The notes under the pieces: generated by a model
Database searches by the model: none
What the model was told of the DNA's origin: nothing
Seen by the model: only the letters and a program-made list of their open reading frames with translations
Shown here: piece after piece, positions 50,308 to 61,524 of the stretch
How the letters are laid out: every line of letters begins with the position of its first letter
How positions within the stretch are numbered: position 1 is the first letter of the stretch
Made by a program: the position numbers and the translations under genes
Source: Calycina herbarum
Taxonomy: Eukaryota; Ascomycota; Leotiomycetes; Helotiales; Pezizellaceae
Assembly (NCBI GenBank): GCA_001414485.1
Contig: LLEY01000020.1
Span: forward strand, 1 to 64,000
Reading direction: 5' to 3'
DNA: 64,000 nucleotides

Positions 50308-51774
50308 CTGCACGTAAAGCTGCCCCCAAGGCGTTCCAATCGTGCCGTCTCCATCTGCTCAGCTCTATCATCTGTCTGGGGCGATCACAGCTCTCGCCAC
50401 GATATTTTCATCGATGAAAAAGTTATCAGTGTGGCCGTCAACCTCTTCCATGCCCTCCGAGACTTGCGTGATGAACAGAGAGTTCTACCTTTATGGGCGG
50501 ATGCCATATGTATCAACCAAGGAGACTTGGACGAAAAGAGCAAGCAGGTCACTCTGATGGGGTCTATCTATACAATCGCACAACACACCATCATTTACCT
50601 TGGGGAGAATACGCCAGGATGCCAGTCAGTATTGGATCTACTTCCAGTCGAAAGTTGACATGATGCAGGTGTTTCCACCAGAATCAACGTATTAGCGTTG
50701 GCGAATGATCACTGGCTCTCGCGTCCTTGGTTTACTAGAGTATGGATCCTCCAAGAGCTAGTACTCTCTCGAGATCCATGGCTCCAGTGTGGGAGAGTTC
50801 GTTTAGGATGGGATGACCTTAGCGAGCAAATTTCACAACTAGGAAGAGACTTCGTGGAGAGAAAAATCACGTTTTCAGAATACACATGGATAAGGCATTC
50901 CGCTGCCCACAAAACAATGATCGAAATGCAAGAGGCAAGAACGAGATTCCACGGTTCCAAGTTCACATCGCAAACCACTCGCATTCCACTCATGGATATT
51001 ATGCGGTCCCGACGCGGGCTTGGGGTAACTGGTCCTCGAGATGTGATATACGCCCACTTAGGTATGGCCTCACTTTTCCCTAGCCAGCTTCTGGATTGGA
51101 AAGCCGACTATTCGATGTCTGTTTCCCAGCTCTACACCGGTCTGGCGTTGGCGATACTTCAAGCCAAGAAACACCTTTGGATCCTTCGCCATGTTTCTGA
51201 AATTGATCCAGGTATGCGCAGACTAGATCTCCCTTCATGGGTGCCAGATTGGACGTCGCCACCACCGCGCCAGGTGGCGGATCCCAGCTGGCACTCCAAT
51301 TTTGAGGAAGAGCTACTGAACCCACTACATGCAACCAACTCTATCTGGATCGTGGGAGGAAAAGTCTCTCTATTTATTGAACAGCTTCCAGAAAAAATCC
51401 ATGAGCAAGAGCTGCACAAATGGGCACACGTCGCCCCACTTCTAGCACTTCAAGCGATCCGACTAGGTGTCTTCAAAGAGTTCCGGTATTCTGATAGGGA
51501 TGAAAGTGCCAGTTGGTCTGCAGCAATAATTGAACCTGCAGAAGAGGGACAAACGGTCTTTGTTCGGGGTTTTACTAAGCCAGGAGACCTCGTATGCCAA
51601 GTGCGAGACAACTTCATTAGAAATATCATCTTACGACCAATCGATGGGCTTGATACGAACAGTATGCAGGATTTAGATACGGAAATCAAGCGCAACTTGG
51701 AATACAACCCACGGTATGATTTCAGTTATCTTGGTATATTTCATGTTAGCCCATTCTGTTTTGAAGACACTTGA
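50308..51774 (+). pseudogene. HET-domain (heterokaryon incompatibility) gene with in-frame stop
   Basis: HET proteins of Pezizomycotina trigger cell death when incompatible hyphae fuse. The three HET blocks are present: an SSVWGD motif near 50,378 (normally SYVWGD), WADAICINQGDLDEKSKQV near 50,490-50,550, and RPWFTRVWILQEL near 50,722-50,760. A long C-terminal region follows (RRGLGVTGPRDVIYAHLG, LPSWVPDWTSPPP). A TGA at 50,656-50,658 interrupts the single frame. A 57-bp GT-AG segment (about 50,622-50,678) could remove it, but that would shorten a conserved spacer, so I favour a nonsense mutation. No start codon is evident: an in-frame TGA at 50,305 lies just upstream. The 3' end overlaps the convergent gene by 34 bp. 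Confidence 0.7.
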
Positions 51775-53700
51775 TGGCGCCTCATCAAACCTAGAACATC
51801 TCCAAATAAAGTCCGCCGTCGACCGTAATCGAGGTCGTCAACGCCATCAATCACGCAAAATAGAACACCTGGAGATAGAACTAGCAGATCGCCAAGAATC
51901 GATATCGCCTCTTCCCAATTCTGGAGCGGACTTTCCAGTTTTTGAAATCTTTCAGCTCTCAGATCAAAGCTGTTATCGACAGCCGATTCAAGAAGGAGAA
52001 TGAGCTGGCGGATGAGAGAGTATACAAGAGCTAGTACTCCAGATTCCTCGGCCGTCAATCCTTCAGCCATATCTGTACTTCTGATGGGCTCGCAGAAATG
52101 GAACATAATTGGCGTTTTGGACTCTGAAGCAGCATTAATTATAGAGCCAGACAAAGCTGATAGGTCTGACGGATAGCAGCCAGTAGACATTCCTCGAACC
52201 CACAGCAAAGTGGAGGTAGCTGATGCGAGCCACTCGCGGAGTTTTGTTGCAACAGGAATGGAAGCAAAGGGCGAAGGTGACAGGGTATTCAGTAGGTCCA
52301 CAGAATTTCCCGGTATGAACTTCTCTAGTCCCTTTGAAGAGTCTGAGACCGTTGCTCGTTTATACTTGTGGCTTCTTGCTCTAGTCTGTATAGTCTCCCC
52401 TAGAAACTGCGATGTTATTGATGCCTCTTCTGTATCAACTTCAAGAGGAATCCTGTGGTTGTCCTCCTGGTTCCCTTCGAATCTAATACCAACACGAGCT
52501 CGCTGCCACTGATCCGACTGCCAAATATCCTCAAGCATGCCCGTTGCCCGAAGTCCCGATTCGGGATCAAGAATTTGGAGAAGTCTTTTCTCGAAAGATT
52601 GCAATATTTGTTGTTGAATATCCCCTTCCAATGATCAATAAATGTTCATTTGCAATGGCACGAAAACATATCTCACCCTGCATCATTTGTTGACGTTCCA
52701 CTCGCCAATTGGCCATCTCATTTTCCCACTGTCGACGCCGTTGCTGTTCAAAGTCTTCTCTATTAGCAAGCATTGCTTGCAGGCTTTGAATGCCTCCGAT
52801 GGTAGCCTCTTGGTGCAAAGTGGTAGCGATACTTTTGATGCATTCCATACGATCGGAGAAGCACTCGTAGAAGTCTTCGTTGAAAGATTTCAATGCTCTC
52901 GCTATATAGGTACCGGTCAGCAAAGTGAAGGAGGGACGGGACCTCAAAGGTATGTCTACCTTTACTAGTCTTTTTAAACCAGTCCGTACAATCTTTCAGG
53001 TACAAGAATATCTCCTTATACAGCTTTGCGAGAGCGACTCTACTGTAGTGGGTTGGGGAAACCCCTACCTGCCTCTTGGCGAAGTCTACAAGGTCTGTTA
53101 TTTCGTCAAGTGCTTTCGACAAGCCTTCCGAGATTTGAATATAGTTGACCGATGCCTAGGTAGCAAGTTAGCCACAAAAGTCTTCGCCGGTGTCTCGAAG
53201 TATTGTTTGCCTTTATGAGAGTTTTGATGCTACCACAAAATACCGAAGCGTATTTGTCCGTGTCTGGAAATATGCTAAAAACGCTTCTATGCTGGTGGGC
53301 ATGTTGGCAGAATTTATTGTAATAGTCTCTTGGTTTTCCGCCACCAAGTCTCTTACGACCGTTTATCTCAGTCTTCGCATCTTTAGCTGTAGTTATAACG
53401 GACTCGAATGTTGACGGCGCGGGTCCCATGATACTTTCATCTACTCCCCTCTCCTCCTTGAGCATATCCCATGCAACAGCAAGAGCATCACGTTCGATCG
53501 TTAACAGATGGCTAATAACATGTAAGTTAGGGGGCGTTTCGTCAAAAAGTTGCTGAATATATTACTTACAGAGCCTCGGCGTCCAGGTCGATTATTGTTG
53601 GCCCCTGCTGATTTACCCTAGAGAGGGAAGCCTCGATCGAGATCGATGGGTTTCCCAGAGCCCTGGCATATTCTGCCACTTCTTCTCGAGCTTCACGCAT
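51741..53700 (-). CDS. STAND-like protein with DUF7708-type N-terminus, C-terminally truncated
   Basis: Five exons: 53,700-53,570, 53,511-53,211, 53,155-52,960, 52,901-52,677 and 52,624-51,741, giving 578 aa; all phases close. The N-terminal half (about 50-280) has the pattern of the fungal DUF7708 domain (AWDMLKEE, FCQHAHQHRSVFSIFPDTDKYASVF, ASVNYIQISEGLSKALDEI), found ahead of NTPase modules in fungal NLR-like proteins. A degenerate NTPase part follows: LLWVRGMSTG near residue 425 in place of a P-loop, and VLFCVIDGVDDLD near 555 as a Walker-B-like strand. The protein stops about 25 residues later, so the rest of the NTPase is missing. The second intron starts with GC. It may be a functional truncated version or a decaying gene. 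Confidence 0.65.
53156..53210 (-). other. GC-AG intron in the STAND-like gene
   Basis: The 55-bp intron reads AAAG|GCAAAC at its donor, with a GCTAAC branch site and CTAG acceptor. Removing it joins the LIK and ASVNY segments in frame, as the family pattern requires. Confidence 0.7.
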
Positions 53701-54104
53701 TGTTCATACGATTGATGAATTTGCATGTAAGCAAAACTACTTTAGGAACCACCATGGTTTGTTTCATCCGCGTCTTTTTCTAGCCCCCACCATGCCGTGT
53801 TCTAACTTGGGAAGACGAAAGAGGAGATCTCAAGTAACATAAGATTCCACAGCACCGTCGTTCGAGCATTCTCATTCAACATGGTGTTGTGTGCGGGGAA
53901 ATGCTGACCACCCTTCTTGCAGTGCCAATAAGCTTTCAGTAATCGATGTCGGTGAGCAAATCGATACATGCATGCAACCAACCCCAAGTTCCCACCAGAG
54001 CCTCATTCTCACAGATATGCTCTTTCGTTTGCAAATATATTCGGCTCCTCTCCCACAGAAGGTTTCATTTTGGGTCTTTCTAACATCACCAACGTAAATT
54101 AAGA
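53701..54104. other. Divergent upstream region of the STAND-like and AAA genes
   Basis: 404 bp between the two starts. No coding stretch and no recognisable site. Confidence 0.5.
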
Positions 54105-57036
54105 ATGGCGTCTTCTCAGGAACCTAGACCCATGGCTCCCCCGCCTTTACACCTACGTCCGAGGATGCTAAAAATAACGCCCCTTTCAGTCGCCCGGCTT
54201 CCCGTTCTAGAGACGGAAGTGTTAGAGGAGAATCCCGAACCAGACACAAGCGGGAAGTCTTCATCCCCCCTTTTGACTCCTTGAGAAGGGCATCACATGA
54301 GTAAACAACTCCCAAACCGACCACCATAAATAGCCCAGTCATGTCGGGGACCCCATCGTCTGTGAACGCCGAGTCTAACAAAGGTGTATTCCGAGAAGTC
54401 CACAAAATCATCCTCTCTGATGTGAGTTTTCCATGGCGTATATCATACTTTCTCGGTTTCTGACAAGATAAAGATCAACACAGTGGAGTTCTTTCACAAA
54501 GAGCAGCAGCAACATTCATCAAGACTTCTCGAAGTTCGGGAGAATACCAGTCCAGACACCCAATTGCCCAGTCCTACAACAAACCATCCTCTGGAGCCAG
54601 TTGTCAGCACCACACTCTCAGAAAAAGAGGAAGCGAAACCAAAAAAGTTAGCACCCAAATGTTTGTATCGAATTGAATATCGGGACGAGGAAGAGAATCT
54701 GGTGTACGAAAAGGAAGGAAGCAGTCCCTCGGATGTGGCACTGCCTACACGACCCGACGAGCCTGTGATGGAAGTGATCACTACAATCGAAGTCAAAACA
54801 AACCTCCGACCAAAAACGGGAGATTTCAACCCTGAACTTGCTAAAGAGATCAATCAAGGTACAGAGGTCAAGATAAACTCACCTCTTCTGATCAACGCTC
54901 TTCGAGCCGTGGTGTCCTATGTGGGTGTTCTCCGAGTTCTGTTTACCTATTTCCATTTGTTCCCCCCGGGGGGGGAGGGCTCTATTTACTCCTTAAATAG
55001 CTCTGTTTCCTTTCTACTGCCCTATTACTCTCTCATCAAACATCCCTTAGAAAGGGCAATACTGACTCTCAGATATTTCACAGTATCCTGGCGAAAGTCT
55101 AGATGGAGAATTTTTATTATTCGATGAACCTTATCAAATCCTAGTGCACCATAGGAAGGAACTTGAAGCTTACAAAGACAACCACCCATCCAACCATAGC
55201 GCTGAGTATCGCGAAGAATGTAATCAACACATTGACATCATGCTTGAATTCCTCCGAGAAAGATTTAACGGGGAGCTTGAGTTGGAAGAAGCACGGCACA
55301 ATCAGACTCCTCCGAAATGCACCTTCGAGTACTTGTGGATGATTTTCAAGCCTGGAGTTGATGTATACGCCCAAGCAAACTACGCACCATTAACAAGTCC
55401 CTGCTCTGTATTCGTCGTTAGCACCGCTGTTGGTGATCATTCCGAGCAGGCTATCACCCCTTACACCATCAACATGTGGGACCTGCAGTCCAACGGAGAC
55501 TCGCTCATTCGATGTTATGCAAACACTTCATTTCTGAGTTTTGATGGCGAGATGGAAATCACATCATTAGCAGCATTTCCCTTGAGCTTCATGCAGGAGG
55601 GTGAAAAAAAAGCACTGGAAGACCGGCTGATTGCTCGAGGGAAACGATGCTACGAGTACACGTCGATTTCACACAAACACTTTCATGGATATACTTTCTC
55701 AACACCAAGAAGACTAGTATGTACTCAAGCATAAAGTGCCAACCTGATACTAATTGAGTGATTCAGTACGATACTCGGGTTATCATAGATACAGCCGACT
55801 ATACCTCTTCAATTCAACATAACTTCCAACCTATCAACACTGAGTTTGATAAAACTATTGAGATCTGGGGATGTAGTTGTACCACTTACGGCAAGACAAA
55901 GAATTCAGAAGGAAAAGCCCGGTTTTCAAGCTATGATGAATTTCCCCTAAAAGCGTCAAACTCGCCAAGAAAGCTCTCTGACCACCAGTTTTTAACCTTC
56001 TCGCCGGTAATTGCGGTAAGCAAACTTTCCCCCTTTTGAAATGTACTTCGAAAAAACTACAAAGATTGATTTATCGAATATGCAGGGATTTGCACTTAAA
56101 CAAGATCATGGCGTAAGTATCCAGCCTACAATAGTGTCAGTGCAACAAATAACCGTGAAAATTGGTGATAGAACTTCTCGATATGGATGCAGTCCATGAT
56201 ATATCTTTTGAAAAAGAAAACATTAACGATCTAGTACTGGATCCAGAAGAAAACAAGGGCTTATTGAAGGCGCTAGCGAAGAGGTATACACAAAAGCCAG
56301 CTGATATTGCGCTTCTACCGCCTGTCATCAAAAACGGTATTACAGTCATTGAACGCAACGTGAATGAACCTTGGACCGCGGATTTTGTTGAAGGGAAGGG
56401 TGAAGGGCAGATAATCCTTTTGCATGGTCCACCTGGAGTTGGGAAGACTTGCACTGCCGGTACGCAAATCAAAATCAAACAGAATACCAATTGACCTATC
56501 CGCAGAGAGTGTTGCGGAGTTCACTGAGAAACCTTTATTGTCGCTTTCATGTAGTGACATTGGTGTTCTTCCTAAAGAAGTTGAGTCAAACTTGCTGCTG
56601 TGGATGAAGAGAGCACGACGGTGGGGGGCAATACTTCTAATAGATGAAGCCGATATATATTTGGAGGAGCGCACAGCCCATGACTTCGAACGAAATAGCT
56701 TAGTCTCAGATATGTTTTTGCCAGCCATTCCCAACACGTGTCTAACTATTTGTAGTGTTTTTGCGGGCTTTGGAATATTATCAAGGGATTTTATTCCTCA
56801 CTACAAATCGAGTAGGAGTCTTCGATGAAGCTTTCGCCAGCCGGATCCACATAAGTATATGGTATCCCGGATTTGATGACATCAAACGCGTTAAAGTATG
56901 GAAGTCAATGATCGCAAGATTGAAGAGGGAGAGGAAAGATTTTAAGATTCCTTATGACTTGAATAAGTATATCGAAAAGGATGAGGACTTGAAGAGAGTG
57001 AAATGGAATGGTCGTGAGATATGGAAGACGGAATGA
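54105..57036 (+). pseudogene. AAA+ ATPase (fungal DUF7025-type) pseudogene
   Basis: Readable exons: 54,341-54,421, 54,474-54,920, 55,084-55,716, 55,767-56,015, 56,086-56,112, 56,172-56,459, 56,506-56,709 and 56,756-57,036. The middle part (about 55,290-56,010) has the DUF7025 pattern (CTFEYLWMIFKPGVDVY). The ATPase has Walker A GPPGVGKT (near 56,430), Walker B AILLIDEAD (near 56,628) and a sensor-1 region LFLTTNRVGVFDEAFASRI (near 56,798). Lesions: a one-base loss near 54,144 breaks the frame from the ATG at 54,105; TAA at 54,302 replaces a likely CAA; the phase does not match across the 56,113-56,171 intron; the last donor is ATATGT instead of GTATGT; the C-terminus stops early after WNGREI. 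Cellular role unknown; related AAA proteins in fungi are often in accessory clusters. Confidence 0.75.
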
Positions 57037-57293
57037 CGAGTTTAGTAACACGGGAAAAGCTCAGGAATAGCAGTGTACGGAAGCACTGGAGAATTTGGAG
57101 TAGCTCTCTAAATTGATTGGACTAGTTGAATCTGAATCTTAACACCTCTCCCGCCTCGTTGAACATCACTTGACATTATTTCTTCCTTGCCATGTCGACA
57201 AATCCTATCCTGCAGCTGTTCTTATATTTGCTTCTATATTGGCTAGAAATCCACGACAGATGGGAAATTGCAACGTGAAGAGAGACAGGTCTT

Positions 57294-57633
57294 GTCACGT
57301 CAGCTGACAACGGGCAAACCATTGGGATCCTGGAAGAATACATACCGACAGATCTGAAGGACCTGCCTACGTTACGAGCGGTAGACGCTTCGCTCGTTGC
57401 GCTCTCGCGGAGGAAGAAGTGGGCATCTCAGATTCGAGAGATGGTTGCTTTACTGCATGAGATTGGAGTTGTGTGGGGGGATGGCAAGCCGCATAATGTG
57501 CTTATCCATCGGGATACGGATGATGCCTGGCTCATCGATTTTGGGGGTAGCTGGACACTTTGAGGACTTGAGGGAAAGACCCGAGGGCGATGAGCAGGCA
57601 GTTGGGCGAATTCTCAATTTCTTAGCAGTCTAG
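57294..57633 (+). pseudogene. Protein-kinase catalytic fragment, frameshifted
   Basis: The frame 57,294-57,563 encodes ILEEYIPTDL, QIREMVALLHEIGVVWGDGKPHNVLI and AWLIDFGGSWT, i.e. the catalytic loop (GD-KP-N in place of the usual HRD-K-N, as in some fungal kinase-like proteins) and a DFG-type motif. It meets TGA at 57,561, but the end of the domain (EGDEQAVGRILNFLAV) is readable in another frame up to TAG at 57,631, so a frameshift or small deletion separates them. The N-terminal lobe is missing. This is a remnant and not an active kinase gene. Confidence 0.65.
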
Positions 57634-58217
57634 GAAGGAAGGTGACATTGTCACATCGAAATATCTTCTTTCCGCAACTCCAACCCACGGTTAATAACCC
57701 TAACCCTAACCCTAACCCTAAGTCTTGGCGAAGTACTTCTTATAATCACCATCTGCCTAAGGCCGGCGTGGCTACTCCACACGGAACTGTCAGTAGCCCG
57801 CACAGACATTTCACAGCCAAACTACTCTTGCACCTTACAGACAGCTTAATATTACAAGGATAGTGCCTGCGTTTTACGCCTGAAGGAACCCTGAAAAGGG
57901 CTATATCTGGAATGCTTAAAGCACGGCTTCCATCGTGGCGTCCCGCGTGGCCATGAGGTGAGGCTGGCGGGCAAAAAGAACGAGGCGAAGCAAACGGAGC
58001 TTGAATAAATCCCCAACACCACCCAGCACATCATGATATACCCAGCTACCACCATAGATACCTACTTCTGTACAACATCTTTCTGCAGCACTTAAAATCC
58101 TACCAACCTTTACCCGCGACTTCTAGAACACCACCGAGAAGAACCAAAGTTCCATTCATACCTACTACGCCCTGTCTTGTCACCTGGGAGTTCCAGCCTC
58201 CCTCCGATAGCTGTCGC
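57634..58217. other. Intergenic stretch holding the telomere-type repeat
   Basis: This holds the CCCTAA array at 57,696-57,721 and the upstream leader of the Sec2-domain gene. No gene seen. Confidence 0.6.
57696..57721. repeat. Interstitial telomere-type repeat, (CCCTAA)4
   Basis: Four perfect tandem copies of the fungal and vertebrate-type telomere hexamer plus two bases, AACCCTAA repeated through to CCCTAA. It lies between a dead kinase fragment and an apparently intact gene, in the C-rich orientation on the plus strand. Confidence 0.9.
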
Positions 58218-58953
58218 ATGATCAAAGGGGTTCATTCAGCACAAATGTCTACAACCACCATGACCCTAACTCTAGCACCAGCAGATGCCTCCGCATCATG
58301 CTGTCCCAACTGCGGAGTTGGTCTACCCTCTCATTCCTTCATGGCCGCCGAAGCCCAGCGCCAAATCGAGGATTTACAAGCCCAAGTCCGTCTCCTGAAC
58401 GACAAAGCAACAGCAGCAGGTTCGTACATTCTTGCGCATATCCCTGGGACCAAATACTAACAAGCAGAAAGTGGATAAATGGGCAGACTACGAGGATGAA
58501 ATCCAACAACTCCGCGCCCAACAATCCCAAGAGAAAGAAGCCCGCGAATCGCTGGAAAAGCGCGAAGAAAGTCCCTCGAGATTCTCCTACCTCCCCGTAC
58601 AGAACCGCCTCTCCTCATTCCTTACATCCAAGAAATCAACGCCGAATTTACAGCCTCCTCCTTCGCCCTCTGCGACTGAACTCGAAGCCGCGTTGACGAA
58701 GGAAAAGAAACTGAGAGCTGCGTCGGAGAAGAAGCTGGATGAAGCAAGTGGGGAGCTGGAAGATTTAACGGCGCAGTTGTTCCAGCAGGCTAATGAGATG
58801 GTGGCGACGGAGAGGAAGGCGAGGGCGAAGTTGGAAGAGAGGGTTGCCGTTTTGGAGAGTCGGGACGGCGAGAAGAGGAGGAGGTTGGAGAAGTTGGAGG
58901 GGGCCATTCAAAGAATCGAAAGGGTTAGGGGATTGTTGGCGCCGGGGAGATGA
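58218..58953 (+). CDS. Sec2-domain coiled-coil protein (Rab GEF-like)
   Basis: Two exons: 58,218-58,419 and 58,472-58,953, giving 227 aa (or 218 from the ATG at 58,245). The intron is 52 bp with a GTTCGT donor; of two possible AG acceptors, the one at 58,471 restores the frame of VDKWADYEDEI. The C-terminal half has the pattern of the Sec2p N-terminal domain (ELEDLTAQLFQQANEMVATERKARAKLEERV), a long parallel coiled coil that in yeast Sec2 and animal Rabin8 activates Sec4/Rab8 GTPases on secretory vesicles. An N-terminal CCPNCG pair and a first coiled-coil segment (RQIEDLQAQVRLLND) precede it. It is shorter than full Sec2, so it is either a short GEF paralogue or only the catalytic part. Confidence 0.8.
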
Positions 58954-59152
58954 TAATATTTCGAATACAAAGCGGGAAGAATATCAAGATTGTAATAAGG
59001 GAAGGGATTTTGTTAGAAAAGGAATCCGGAAATGCGTCAAACTAGGCATTCGAATTCGATATCGAAAGCTCGCGAGAGGGCCTCTCGACCGGGATTTCAG
59101 TTCTCCCTCAGACTCTTCCAAATCAGCATCTCAAAATTGTTACTACAAACGG

Positions 59153-59440
59153 ATGCGCATCCGACAGTATTCTGATCCTGCCTCGCCCCAACCACCAGAC
59201 CCATTAACAAGCATTCTCGCTCTCTCCATCACGCCCTCGGATTTTGAACTCTTTCTCACAGAGCTATGGCGGGATTTTCTCATCGAACCAACACCTTATT
59301 TAGTAGCGTCCGCCCTCTGTTATTTGGGCTTGATCCTATTACTTGGGAGATACTACGAGCTTGTTTGGCGGTTTTGTTTATTCCTAGCTTGGGTATTCGT
59401 TCCTTTGGATGATGATGAGTGGATTTTTGGTTACAGCTGA
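59153..59440 (+). CDS. Possible small membrane protein, 95 aa
   Basis: An ATG at 59,153 opens a 95-codon frame. Its second half has hydrophobic segments at about residues 49-83 (YLVASALCYLGLILLL, FCLFLAWVFVPL), followed by an acidic DDDEW end. A second hydrophobic open stretch (59,447-59,665) lies directly downstream in another frame and might be joined by splicing. No family recognised and no firm start evidence; the frame is also open upstream to 58,793. Confidence 0.35.
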   Translation: MRIRQYSDPASPQPPDPLTSILALSITPSDFELFLTELWRDFLIEPTPYLVASALCYLGLILLLGRYYELVWRFCLFLAWVFVPLDDDEWIFGYS

Positions 59441-61524
59441 GCCCTCATGGGGGCTCGGGGAACAGTTTTTTTCATTGTATATCCGTGGGTTTTGGATGGG
59501 AGAGGGTTGATCGATTGGGGGTATTGTTTTTGGACTATTTTGCATACAACGGGGAATCAGCGTCTAGAATTCAAAGGACGAGAACTCGCATTTTTTGGAC
59601 TCGGAGTTTGGGATTTTTGCATTTTCAACTTGGGTCTTTTTTGGATATTCGGAGCGGGAGCTTGAGAAGGGATACCCTGGGATTACTTGGTGAACTTATT
59701 ATTACACCCTTTTAATTATTCTTGTGAATGGAAATTACAATATTTCATCACTACAATTTGAGCGCAGAACACTCGGGCAGATTTTGATGCTATTAATCCT
59801 AACTCCTAAAACTACAAGTGACCCGAGCCTGGAAAACACAAATTGCTAGATGGATCTTTTGGGGGCCTTTTGAAGTTATTCCCGGCTTGTCTAGAATGAA
59901 CCATGGCAAGCTATTCCCATGTTACCCGTGAATAAATCTTCCTGGATTATTTGTAGGTTATCTACGAATAGCACGCTTCCGATGCTATGCCAATGATTGG
60001 GTTATGTTACACACCGAGTGGACGAGAGAAGTGGTAACTAACGAGAGTAAACTGTCGTATTGTGTGTGGGTGAGCTATTACTTTGTGGATGAGCTATCAT
60101 TTTGAGAGTAAGCTATTACTTTTCAAGTAAGCTGTTACTTTGTTGGTAAGCTGGTACGTTGCGAGTAAGCCATCGGATTTCAGATTGGCACCTGAGTGGC
60201 TGAATTTTTTTGATGGCTTACCCTCAGATTATTCATGGCTTATCCGTACCTAAAAAGTTAGACAACAATTGACTAAACCTAATCCTACTCAAGACCAAAC
60301 CAGACAAGAGTGAAACCCCGCAACCTGGAATAACTTGACGTAGAAAAGTCGGAAAAATAATAGAAAATGTAAGGAGACATGGAGGGTGTTAACTAAAGTG
60401 TGTCGAGTTTGGTTTACCGACTATTTGCTGGCACACAGTCTGTCTCAGCCAATGCTTACTTGATTACTTAATTTCTTGTGAGCTTACTGACTTATTCATT
60501 GGGTTACTCGCTGAGATTCGTTCTCACAACGTAAAAATGGAGACTATTTAGGTGTTAGAGAACGTACGCATTATTCGCGTCTTACAATGAGTAATGACAT
60601 CAAGTAGATCTATATTAGTGGTGTAGCGGCGGTGCTCTTACATCGTGCGAGAAATAAGAAATTTTCTTTGATTGAACGCGGCTGTAAATAAACAGCCTGC
60701 TATTCCAACTTCCTAGGAGAATCAAAGTTATTAACCTAGATAGTTTGGAGCAATTAAAGTTGATAGTAGGATGATTTACTTGAAATGCGCTTGAGAGTTA
60801 ACAGCAGGTGTCCATCGCGAGGATGGTCGGAACCCGGACCGAGAAGTGGGGAGCTAGCTAAACTCTCCAACTTTTGTTCTTTTATAGCGATAAAACCACC
60901 CAAACAATGGAAAACTCCCGAAAGAAGCGAAAATGTGATGAATTAGTCTGCTCTGCACTTACTCATATTTTCCTTATATTTTTGCGACATCTTAGGGTCG
61001 AGTTGTGTTCGTTACGACTTGTCGTAAGGGGGTGCTGTAGGCCACCTGTGGACATAATAAGCAGCGCTATAATTTGCAATGCACTTCGCAAAAATACAAT
61101 AAAAATATAAATAAATACGTAGAGTATCAATTTATCCCGGTCCAGAGTGTTGGAAGTTTTACTTCTATTTGCGTCGAGTTGTAGGCGTTGATACTTCTTG
61201 TGGCGTAAGTAATGGTGCCGCTTGTTTTGTCCACCGCGAGGTAAGTTTTAAAATGATACTATTCTGAAATTCAAGCAGGTTTATTGAAAACGTTGTACCA
61301 AGAATCAACTGACCTTGGGGCTCAAAAAGCAACTTGCACTTGGATGGGTGAGAAATAAAGAAGTGTTTGATTGACAAGTTTTAAGCTACACGAACCCCGC
61401 CTTGTTGTGGTACCTAATGTACACCCACTTGCAACTTTCAATCTCATTTTGCAAACTCTGTCAAAAGAGAAACGAGATCGCGGAGAAGTTGTTAGATGGG
61501 GTCATGACAATGGAGGTTTGAATC
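59441..61524. other. 2-kb gene-poor stretch with tandem repeat
   Basis: This holds a hydrophobic open frame (59,447-59,665) of uncertain meaning, the 19-bp tandem array at 60,071-60,184, and otherwise AT-rich sequence with no supported gene. Short frames at 60,874-61,110 and 61,371-61,556 are not convincing. Confidence 0.5.
60071..60184. repeat. Six-copy 19-bp degenerate tandem repeat
   Basis: Six consecutive 19-base units begin at 60,071, 60,090, 60,109, 60,128, 60,147 and 60,166, all starting t(g/a)agc. Consensus taagctattactttgngag. Copies 1-4 agree best and the last two drift. The unit length is not a multiple of three, so it is not a peptide repeat. Confidence 0.85.
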
